Source: JAKJGA01 sp029554345
Lineage (GTDB): Bacteria; Spirochaetota; UBA4802; JAFGJZ01
DNA length: 64,000 nt
Direction: 5' to 3'
Assembly (NCBI GenBank): GCA_035395685.1
Contig: DAOPBR010000006.1
Coordinates: 15,637-79,636 of the forward strand
Shown here: positions 57,599 to 64,000 of the stretch, in pieces
How the letters are laid out: every line of letters begins with the position of its first letter
Position numbering within the stretch: position 1 is the stretch's first letter
Notes under the pieces: model-generated
The model's database searches: none
What the model was told of the DNA's origin: nothing
The model's input: only the letters and a program-made list of their open reading frames with translations
Made by a program: the position numbers and the translations under genes

Positions 57599-58306
57599 AT
57601 GAACCAGCTTCTTTTGTTTGAAGACGATCTTGTTTCCGAAAACGCCGCGCTGATAAAAGGGCGGCGTTTTCTGCATATGAAAGAAATACTGAAAAACGGC
57701 GAGGGAGATTCTCTTAAGGTCGGCTTAAGAAATGGAAAGAGCGGGATTGCTGAAGTGCTTTCAATGGGTGATAATTTTGCAGAGATTTCTTTTTGCCTGA
57801 ATGATGATCCTCCGCCTTCTCTTGATATTACTCTGGTTCTTGCTCTTTGCAGGCCGAAGTCTATGAAAAGAGCTTTGTATTACGCCGTATCCATGGGAGT
57901 CAAAGAAATTCATATAATCCGCAGTTACAGAGTTGATAAAAGTTATTTTCATTCTCCTGTAATATCAGATGAAGGTATTTTTGAAACATCGCTTCTTGCA
58001 CTTGAGCAGTGCCGCGATACTGTTTTTCCTGAAGTAAAAGTCCATAAGCTTTTCAAACCTTTCGCGGAGGATATACTTCCTTTAATTTCTGCAGATAAAA
58101 ATAAGATTCTTTGTCATCCGTATTCAGCCCTTCCTTTCCCGAAATCCGTATGCGGAAAAAGTGTAATTATTATAGGTCCTGACGGCGGTTTCATTCAATA
58201 TGAAATTGACCTGTTGAAAGGTATCGGTTTCGATTGTTATTCGATGGGAGAGAGAATTCTCCGAACAGAAAATGCCGTTGCAGCAGTTCTGTCAAAATTC
58301 AGCTGA
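57599..58306 (+). CDS. rsmE: 16S rRNA (uracil-1498-N3) methyltransferase
   Basis: 235 aa SPOUT methyltransferase acting on the 30S subunit. Family features: HMKEILKNGEGDSLKVGLRNGKSGIAEV at the PUA-like front, LVLALCRPKSMKRALYYAVSMGV, and the knot motif IIGPDGGFIQYEIDLLKGIGF followed by MGERILRTENAVAAVLS. The usual IGPEGG reads IGPDGG, a mild change. Its start is three bases after glgP, so it is probably cotranscribed. Confidence 0.95.
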   Translation: MNQLLLFEDDLVSENAALIKGRRFLHMKEILKNGEGDSLKVGLRNGKSGIAEVLSMGDNFAEISFCLNDDPPPSLDITLVLALCRPKSMKRALYYAVSMGVKEIHIIRSYRVDKSYFHSPVISDEGIFETSLLALEQCRDTVFPEVKVHKLFKPFAEDILPLISADKNKILCHPYSALPFPKSVCGKSVIIIGPDGGFIQYEIDLLKGIGFDCYSMGERILRTENAVAAVLSKFS

Positions 58307-58313
58307 GGTACTA

Positions 58314-59171
58314 ATGAAGATTGCCGTTCACAATGGGAAATTTCATGCGGATGATGTTTTTGCCTGCGCTATAGCGCGTATGATATATCCTTCTTGCAGT
58401 ATAATAAGGACAAGAGACGGGCTTGAACTTTCTAATGCCGATATGCGTGTTGATGTCGGAGGAAAGAATGATCCGGCGACGAATGATTTCGATCATCACA
58501 TGACAGGCGGAGCGGGGGAAAGAGCAAACGGAGTTCCATATGCCGCGTGCGGACTGATGTGGAAACATTTCGGAAAACAAATCGCCGGAAATGATTTTGT
58601 ATGGAACTATGTCGACCAGAAACTGATTCAGACTATAGATGCACTGGACTGCGGTGTTGTTTCACCGGAAGCGAGAAAAATATATTCGGCAGCAGATGTT
58701 TTTGACTCGTTTAATTCACCGTGGAATGAAGAAGAGACAGATGAGAAATTTTTATCTATAATTGATTTTGCCGGTCAGGTAATAAAGAATGAAATAGCTA
58801 AGGCTAAATCGGTTCTTGAAGCTGAAGAAATTGTCCGTAGTGCAGTTAAAGAATATGCCGGCAGAAAATATCTAGTGCTTCCGGTTTTCTGTCCATGGCA
58901 GAAAATAGTTTCAGAAGAAACTGATTTTTTATATGTGATTTTCCCGGATAAAAATAATCCGTCGTACCGTGTAAGAGCGGTTCCGGTAGAGGATGAATCG
59001 TTTGATGTAAAGAAGAAGTTTCCGGAAAAATGGGCAGGCCTAAGAGAATCCGAACTTGCTTCAGTATGCGGAATTTCTGATGCACTTTTCTGTCATCCGG
59101 CTTTATTTATAGCAGGAGCTCTAACCCTTGAAGGAGCTGTAGCCATGGCGGAAAAATCCGCCATGGAATGA
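58314..59171 (+). CDS. MYG1/UPF0160 family DHH-like phosphoesterase or exonuclease
   Basis: About 285 aa. The metal site is typical of MYG1: VHNGKFHADDVFACAIAR at the start (His, Asp-Asp), DVGGKNDPATNDFDHHMTGGAGERANGVPYAACGLMW (Asp, His-His), and EALD-like TIDALDCGV. Eukaryotic MYG1 is a 3'-5' RNA exonuclease; the bacterial role is unknown. ATG 58314 has GAGGTAC just upstream; the longer frame starting inside rsmE is not needed. A terminator hairpin overlaps its last codons. Confidence 0.93.
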   Translation: MKIAVHNGKFHADDVFACAIARMIYPSCSIIRTRDGLELSNADMRVDVGGKNDPATNDFDHHMTGGAGERANGVPYAACGLMWKHFGKQIAGNDFVWNYVDQKLIQTIDALDCGVVSPEARKIYSAADVFDSFNSPWNEEETDEKFLSIIDFAGQVIKNEIAKAKSVLEAEEIVRSAVKEYAGRKYLVLPVFCPWQKIVSEETDFLYVIFPDKNNPSYRVRAVPVEDESFDVKKKFPEKWAGLRESELASVCGISDALFCHPALFIAGALTLEGAVAMAEKSAME

Positions 59172-59184
59172 GTTTTATTCTTTG
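59143..59184 (+). terminator. Intrinsic terminator overlapping the end of the MYG1 gene
   Basis: Perfect 10-bp stem (59143-59152 with 59157-59166) around AAAA, then a T-rich stretch (TTTTATTCTTT). The stem lies in the final codons, and the stop TGA is at 59169-59171, so a terminating hairpin would form only once the ribosome clears it. Confidence 0.75.
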
Positions 59185-59918
59185 TAATTGTCGGATATGA
59201 TTTTTTTAATTTCTTCTATTACTTCTATTACGTATGGATCAACACTGTTTTTGCAGAAGACACCGGTTTTAATAACCGGAATTAGATTATATTCTCCGAC
59301 AATTCTGTAGTGAACTTCAAATGCCGCATCTTTGCCGAGTATTCCGTTATCTGAATACGAAAATACGAGGCGGTTTTTGCGAGTGTCATCGGCATCCGTA
59401 ACTGCTATTCTGTATCCTCTGTTGTGTTTTGATACTTTCACCATGCGTGTCGCGCGCTCTTCCATTACTTTCTTGAGAAAATGAATTCCTTCAGGATTGG
59501 ATCTAAGACCTGAGTCTGAAGCGCCTGCGAAAATGTCCTTTTTCATCTGTAGAAATTTTTCTTTTGAAATATGCTCTGAAGGTTTCGGGATTTCACTGAA
59601 TTTTTTCTGTTCGTAATCCCAAGTACTTACTGCATCAACTACGCCATCAGCGTTATTATCGGTAATCAAAGTGATTTTATTTTCGCCGGATTTGAAGTCT
59701 CCGATTACAATGTTTGTTACTTTCCCGATTGATTGAAAAAGAGCGTAATCTTCAAGTGCATGTGGTACGGGCATGTCTTTTAGTTTCGACTTTGTTATTA
59801 AATCTGAAGGAACATACTTTCCGGATTTTGTTCCGGACTGATCAGCGCGGTTTTTAAATACGGCGCCTAGAGAAAAGCTTATAGCGATGAATGCTGTAAA
59901 AACAATTATTTTTTTCAT
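59175..59918 (-). CDS. Secreted protein of unknown function
   Basis: 247 aa with a signal peptide or signal anchor (~1-20). The first half contains IVIGDFKSGENKITLITDNNADGVVDAV, with D-x-N-x-D-G-x-x-D typical of a calcium-binding or dockerin-like turn. The second half has a helical domain and a beta sheet (AFEVHYRIVGEYNLIPVIKTG). No family recognised. AGAGG precedes ATG. Convergent with MYG1. Confidence 0.75.
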   Translation of the reverse strand: MKKIIVFTAFIAISFSLGAVFKNRADQSGTKSGKYVPSDLITKSKLKDMPVPHALEDYALFQSIGKVTNIVIGDFKSGENKITLITDNNADGVVDAVSTWDYEQKKFSEIPKPSEHISKEKFLQMKKDIFAGASDSGLRSNPEGIHFLKKVMEERATRMVKVSKHNRGYRIAVTDADDTRKNRLVFSYSDNGILGKDAAFEVHYRIVGEYNLIPVIKTGVFCKNSVDPYVIEVIEEIKKIISDNYKE

Positions 59919-59999
59919 AATACCTCTGCCTCAATGTTCTCCAATAGTGATTCAGTATGCCGAAAAAGACAAATATTTTTTAACAATAAACAAAAGCTT

Positions 60000-60881
60000 T
60001 TATTTTGATTTACCTCTGACCAGCCAGACACTGTTTTTGTTTTTCTTCGCATTGACGTTTATAAAGCCGTAATTGACATTGGCATAATAGCAGGCTGTGC
60101 TGGGCCAGTCAAGCGACGGTGTAGATGTCCAATACCATTTACCAATATTTACAAACCCGGCTTTTTTAAGAAATTCTGACCAGTCGTTTGAATTGTCCAT
60201 TCCCTGAAACAGCATCTGGAAATCTTTGCGGGTCGGAAGACGCCAGTCATTGTGGCCGTACTTTTTAAAATTATTTGCATAATCGACTGCATCTTCCCAT
60301 GTTTTTTCTCCGCCATGAGAAGTATCTTTTATCCATGAAAGTCCTGTCTGAGTATCTGTAATTATTCCTTCATTTTCTGATTTGAATCTGTTTCCAATGT
60401 CGGGAAGAACTTTTGTTTTATCGGTAGAAATACCGGATTGATTTGCTTGATTATCCCTAACAGGCCAGAGATAATAAAGATTTTGGCCGATTCCTTCGGA
60501 TTTATGAGGTCTGTTTGCCGTGATATTCCATGCTTCGCCGTTTGCAAAAATATAAAGATCTCTCACATTCTGAAAACCGGCGTTGCTAAGTACTTGAATT
60601 CTGTTTTTGGGATCTATATCCTCCAAAAGTGCATTAAACTCGGCTGCCGTAGGGACTCTCCAATTTTGACTTTTAGATACAGATCTGAGTTTGGAATAAA
60701 CCGGAGCAACATCCTGCGGATAAAGTCTTTTTTGTGCAAAGTCGGCGTTTTTCAGCCAGATCAGTCCTGTTTTTGTATCGGTAATTGAGTCGTCCTTATT
60801 GTCAATAAAGCGTTTTTGCTGGGATGACGACGGTTGAAAAATTAGAAATGACATTAATAATATCAAAAATTTGAAACGCAT
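60000..60881 (-). CDS. Secreted protein with two DUF1566 (Lcl C-terminal-type) domains
   Basis: 293 aa; signal peptide (~1-20) and two copies of the same ~120-residue module. First copy (~25-150): ITDTKTGLIWLKNAD, NWRVPTAAEFNALLEDID, YYLWPVRD. Second copy (~170-290): ITDTQTGLSWIKDT, DWRLPTRKDFQMLFQGMD, WYWTSTPS and SVWLVRG. The WRLPT motif identifies DUF1566/Lcl-type C-type-lectin-like folds, often on surface or collagen-binding proteins. Minus strand, alone; structured element D begins about 80 bases upstream. Confidence 0.92.
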   Translation of the reverse strand: MRFKFLILLMSFLIFQPSSSQQKRFIDNKDDSITDTKTGLIWLKNADFAQKRLYPQDVAPVYSKLRSVSKSQNWRVPTAAEFNALLEDIDPKNRIQVLSNAGFQNVRDLYIFANGEAWNITANRPHKSEGIGQNLYYLWPVRDNQANQSGISTDKTKVLPDIGNRFKSENEGIITDTQTGLSWIKDTSHGGEKTWEDAVDYANNFKKYGHNDWRLPTRKDFQMLFQGMDNSNDWSEFLKKAGFVNIGKWYWTSTPSLDWPSTACYYANVNYGFINVNAKKNKNSVWLVRGKSK

Positions 60882-60961
60882 GACGCCTCCGGAGTTTTAT
60901 ACACGAATCACCTTAATACTAAAATGATAAGGATTTCTTTTCAATAAAAAAATCATATTTT

Positions 60962-61270
60962 CGCATGGTCTCATGCAAAAGATCAAAGATGCCCGCGAGG
61001 CGGGCAGACTTCAAAGGCTTCGCCTTTGATATCCATTTGTCCGAGTGTCGGACGACAATATAAGGCTTCGCCTTATGTATCCGAGTTTCGCATGGATCAT
61101 GCGAGAATATTCAAAGGGACGAGGGGCTCAGTCGCCGCCCCTCATCCCTTTGAGATCCCGCTCCTGGCTTTTGTCGCGCGTATTCCTCGCACCGGCTTTG
61201 CCGGATGCTGCGGACGCGCGAGTTGTGTCCGACTACGTCGGACGTTTTAAAGATTTTTTCTCTCATTCTA
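60962..61270 (+). repeat. Structured dispersed element, copy D, with triloop palindrome array
   Basis: Most complete copy. Six perfect palindromes with 3-base loops: GCCCGC-GAG (60991-61005), TCAAAGGC-TTC (61011-61029), GTCCGA-GTG (61039-61053), ATAAGGC-TTC (61060-61076), CGCATG-GAT (61089-61103) and GTCCGAC-TAC (61227-61243). Between the fifth and sixth lie the 16-9-16 hairpin (61112-61152, loop TCAGTCGCC) and the 46-base core starting TTGTCGCGC (61171-61216). The tail ends TTTTTTCTCTCATTC. The remaining gap to 61538 is AT-rich and shows nothing else. Confidence 0.88.
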
Positions 61271-61538
61271 TTTGCGCTCTTCAAATACCTCTCTGCATCT
61301 TTTTCATTCGAGCTTGTACCTTTCACGTAGCTTTTTCAGTCTAAAGCAATCGAATTTGAATCTTTTCGTGAATAATTGAAACCAAAAGGGAGAATGAACA
61401 GATATTTGTCAGGTTAAAAATATATTTATAGATTATTTGTGATATCATATAAGTAATCTTTAAGTCTTATTGTTCCGAATCCAGAATCAATTATTGTTTT
61501 AGATGATTGAATATGATCTATATCGAAATAGCTCAATA

Positions 61539-62117
61539 TTAAATGATAACAGATTCAAAGAAGTTTATCATTGAATTGTTTGAGTCTCGGCTTGTTATTA
61601 TTTTAATTGAATCTGTGCTGAAATAGTAATAAACAATCATATGAGTGGAATTTGTGGATATTCTGGAGCTTGTTCCGTAAGTTGTAGAATTGTGATTTGT
61701 TTTATTTAAATGCACAACATCATCTCGTATTCTTTTGTGTAGTTTCTTATGATTTTCTAAAACTTTTTTGCAAAAAGATTCATATAGATTAAATTCTTTT
61801 GGCGAGAGTTCTTTTACTGCATCATTAAGCAGGTTTATATTGATAATTGCCTGGGCGCTGTAATAAATTGCATCAAATTCAAACATTAGATTGTTATTCC
61901 AGTTAAATGCAACCCAATCACCATTATCTGGTTTATTGAAGTTTTTCTTGCAGTATTCATGTATTACAGAGTATTCTTTTTGGAAATTATTGTAATGATA
62001 TATAAATCGTAAAACCGCATATTTGAAATTAGCTTCAAAAAAACCGAATGGTCTTTGCTTATATTCGAAGTCTAACGCATCAAATGAATATAGTTTTGCA
62101 AGTTCCAGATTGGTCAT
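61539..62117 (-). CDS. Cytoplasmic protein of unknown function
   Basis: About 192 aa, helical, rich in aromatic and Asn residues, no signal or membrane segment: FNWNNNLMFEFDAIYYSAQAI and KKLHKRIRDDVVHLNKTNHNS are the best landmarks. The layout (long helices, a HRIRDDVVH-type pattern) is a little like HEPN/abortive-infection-type or Cthe_2314-like proteins, but I cannot assign it. Start ATG 62117 has GGAG at seven bases; the frame opens at 62168 without SD. Located beside element D. Confidence 0.65.
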   Translation of the reverse strand: MTNLELAKLYSFDALDFEYKQRPFGFFEANFKYAVLRFIYHYNNFQKEYSVIHEYCKKNFNKPDNGDWVAFNWNNNLMFEFDAIYYSAQAIININLLNDAVKELSPKEFNLYESFCKKVLENHKKLHKRIRDDVVHLNKTNHNSTTYGTSSRISTNSTHMIVYYYFSTDSIKIITSRDSNNSMINFFESVII

Positions 62118-62221
62118 ACTTGATCTCCAAAATGGGTATTTAAATATATGATTATCAATCAAAGTCAACAGAAAAGCTTAAGGGTATTATACTTATGCGG
62201 ATAGCGGCTGTGCAGGGTTTG

Positions 62222-62827
62222 TCATTTAGAAGCTGTTGTTTTTATATGAATTCGCTTTTCTATTGAAATCTTTTTTTGAGACCATGAATCATCAATAATT
62301 GAAAACCAGACTGTGTCGCGGTTTCTACCTTTGATCATCAAATGCTTTTTGAATGTGCCTTCATATTCGAAGCCGAGAGACTCCGCGGCATGTTTGCTTG
62401 ATGTATTGTCATTGTCGCACTTCCATGCGATTCTTCGGTAATGCAAATTTTCAAATAAGTATGTGAGAATTAACAAAACTGCCGCTGAATTGATTTCTGT
62501 ATTGCGGGCTTCATTCGAGTACCAAACGCTACCGATTTCAGCATTGCCTGACATCGAATCGATATTGATTATCGAACAACTTCCCACAGTTTTGCCGAGC
62601 CGCTTTGAAAAAACAGTGAATACTATATTGTCAGCATTAGACGTTTGATTTTCGATATAGGATTTAACTTCTCGGGCATTATTAAACGGACCAAAAAACA
62701 TATGATGAAATATATAATCACCATTATCTGATGCAGCTTCAAATAAAGCATCAGCATCTCCGATTGTCATTGGAGTCAATTTAACAAATTCATTCTCAAG
62801 AATTAATCTTTCGGGTTTTCTGAACAT
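62222..62827 (-). CDS. GNAT acetyltransferase (RimJ/RimL-like)
   Basis: 201 aa. Opening ERLILENEFVKLTPMTIGDADALFEAA, middle VGSCSIINIDSMSGNAEIGSVWYS and AAVLLILTYLFENLHYRRIAWKCDNDNTSSKHAAESLGFEYEGTFKKH are typical of RimJ/RimL-type N-acetyltransferases acting on protein N-termini, peptides or small amines. No conserved partner. It follows the unknown protein gene's upstream region and precedes the two-domain GNAT, 18 bases away, so the two may be cotranscribed. Confidence 0.92.
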   Translation of the reverse strand: MFRKPERLILENEFVKLTPMTIGDADALFEAASDNGDYIFHHMFFGPFNNAREVKSYIENQTSNADNIVFTVFSKRLGKTVGSCSIINIDSMSGNAEIGSVWYSNEARNTEINSAAVLLILTYLFENLHYRRIAWKCDNDNTSSKHAAESLGFEYEGTFKKHLMIKGRNRDTVWFSIIDDSWSQKKISIEKRIHIKTTASK

Positions 62828-62845
62828 GAAATACCTTAAATTGAT

Positions 62846-63808
62846 TTAATCATTAATATTCTTATTGATAGTTCTTCTGACCGATAAAAGAACCGGGCTG
62901 AAATATTTCTTCCAGAATTTATTGGCAAAAAGATTTGCCGTTTCAAAATCGACATGAATGAGTTCGATGTTGTTTGAAGTGCAGTAATTAAAAACATTTT
63001 TTAAAAGATCTTTGCCGAGATTATTTCCGCGGTGTTCCGGCTTAATGTAGGCGCCGATCTCATCAATCATTCCGCAGTTTTTGACAGACAGATCGATGCA
63101 ATTATTTTCATGCGAGACGCTTAAGTTTATGAAACCGACAGGAATGTTATTGTTATAAGCGATGAATACGTTTCCATTAGTAAGAATTTTTGAAATATCA
63201 TCAATTAAATACGGATCGCGTTTTAAAAATAGGGGAGACGAGGCATAATATTCTCTCGATTCTTCGACTAATGAACATAAAATATCTGCGTCATTTGATG
63301 CGGCTTTTCTGATTTCATAAGATGAAACCGCATCAAGCTTTGCATCAGTGCGTGCGAACGCATCTACTAGATATGAACCGAAACCAAGATCATAAAGAGT
63401 ATTTTTCAGCCGGGTATCGTTATAGTTAATTGTCCACATGTGATTGAATATATTTTTGCTCACCCAGTCTTTGGCTGCCGCCTGATATAAAAGCAGGTAG
63501 ACTTTATCCGCGTAATCATCGATTACAGCATGACCGATAGATGGACAGAAAACGGATTCCTCTCCGTTAAAATTAAATGCGTCGAATGCAAGATAGCCGA
63601 TTAGTATTCCGTCGGCTTCTGCAGCGAAAGCAGCTCCATCTTTGACTTTCTGTTCAAGAAAATCCTTTATTTCGCTTGTATTTGTTTTCCAGTATGAAGG
63701 AAAGAAATTATTGGTTGAAGAGTATTTATTATAACAGTTTTGCCAAATATCGGCCGCCTGGTTGATATCGCATTCATTCATTTTGTGAATTTTGATTTTG
63801 TTATTCAT
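62846..63808 (-). CDS. Two-domain GNAT acetyltransferase
   Basis: 320 aa with two tandem GNAT folds. First (~1-155) is divergent: MNECDINQAADIWQNCYNKY and GILIGYLAFDAF. Second (~160-320) is clearer: IRKAASNDADILCSLVEESREYY, IPVGFINLSV, and the acetyl-CoA loop AYIKPEHRGNNLGKDLLKNVF. Such double-GNAT proteins act on aminoglycoside-like, mycothiol-like or polyamine substrates; the target here is unknown. First gene of a pair with the RimJ/RimL-like gene. Confidence 0.9.
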   Translation of the reverse strand: MNNKIKIHKMNECDINQAADIWQNCYNKYSSTNNFFPSYWKTNTSEIKDFLEQKVKDGAAFAAEADGILIGYLAFDAFNFNGEESVFCPSIGHAVIDDYADKVYLLLYQAAAKDWVSKNIFNHMWTINYNDTRLKNTLYDLGFGSYLVDAFARTDAKLDAVSSYEIRKAASNDADILCSLVEESREYYASSPLFLKRDPYLIDDISKILTNGNVFIAYNNNIPVGFINLSVSHENNCIDLSVKNCGMIDEIGAYIKPEHRGNNLGKDLLKNVFNYCTSNNIELIHVDFETANLFANKFWKKYFSPVLLSVRRTINKNIND

Positions 63809-64000
63809 GATAAGCCTCAGTTTGGTAAGTTATAAATTTCGAATCACCTCAACCCCCTCTTCAATAGAGAAGAGCTTTCGCAATTGAGTCAATAGAATAT
63901 TTCTAATGAACAGTTTCCCGTCTTACCTCTCTCTCCTTTATCAAAGGTGGATTGACCCCTGTTTGTTGGACAAAAATATTTTTGCTTATGAAATTGACTC

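Noticed and set aside
60962..61103. CRISPR-like spacing of short repeats in element D
   Set aside because: The units differ in sequence and have spacers of only 5-12 bases; no direct repeat, no leader, no cas genes.
61026..61344. Overlapping open frames across element D
   Set aside because: Translations of the palindrome array; two frames and the other strand are all open because of composition. No SD or family match.
1..64000. tRNA, rRNA, tmRNA, integrase, transposase and prophage genes
   Set aside because: None seen on reading both strands. No cloverleaf with CCA end or TTCGANNC arm was noticed in the gaps, and no recombinase-type protein is among the coding frames. A tRNA scan would be needed to be certain.

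Overview
The window looks like a scaffold from a diderm bacterium of moderate-low GC, with TTG and GTG starts behind strong Shine-Dalgarno (SD) sites, several lipoprotein signal peptides and one Tat signal. A spirochaete-like lineage is my best guess. It rests on gene order (rimP-nusA-infB-rbfA-truB-rpsO-pnp-M16; bactofilin next to a LysM/M23 peptidase; PASTA-rpsP-KH-rimM-trmD-rplS-rnhB) recalled from such genomes, not on a search. A run of 100 Ns at 18254-18353 lies between two identical 55-base copies, so the sequence comes from short-read scaffolding and the gap is probably false.

Layout. 1-671: truncated sugar-type ABC ATPase. 843-4546: riboflavin bifunctional enzyme, response regulator/ATPase fusion, eIF2B/MtnA-like protein, small membrane protein. 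4557-7335 (minus): YgiQ radical SAM, DJ-1, YqhA operon. 7500-8738: Ste24-like protease. 8865-18509: translation/RNA operon (rimP, nusA, infB, rbfA, truB, rpsO, pnp) plus an M16 peptidase. 18518-19981: bactofilin and a LysM/M23 peptidase, a likely cell-shape pair. 20030-36793: accessory region of secreted proteins and lipoproteins, NfeD/stomatin, an AraC-beta-propeller-DUF362 group, an AT-rich run of small membrane proteins, and a hybrid histidine kinase. 36912-39357: two ATP-grasp ligases and an acetyltransferase, translationally coupled. 39440-45935: PASTA protein and the rpsP-rimM-trmD-rplS-rnhB operon, ending with a FliK-like/FlhB-C-terminal pair, a degenerate HD-GYP protein and YraN. 46080-47737: a 54-aa protein, an AI-2E permease and an RRM protein. 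48069-55027: Tat-exported molybdopterin oxidoreductase-like protein with ferredoxin, lipoprotein, penicillin-acylase-like protein and M23 peptidase. 55097-59171: glycogen phosphorylase, RsmE, MYG1. 59175-63808 (minus): secreted proteins and two acetyltransferases.

The most unusual signal is non-coding. A family of structured GC-rich elements lies in four intergenic places (about 25361, 26107, 30141 and 60962). Two share a 16-9-16 hairpin whose stem changes are compensated. Three share a TTGTCGCGC-led module followed by a hairpin with a bulged A. Around these cores lie short perfect palindromes nearly always built as 6-9 bp stems around a 3-base loop; one element has six of them in under 300 bp. 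I know of no named family with this architecture.

A second theme is enzymes kept as full-length genes with altered catalytic residues: the formate-dehydrogenase-like protein has Ser at the Sec/Cys position, the MtnA-like protein lacks the catalytic Cys, the HD-GYP protein lacks its HD dyad, and the penicillin-acylase-like protein lacks a recognisable Ser-Asn-Trp site.
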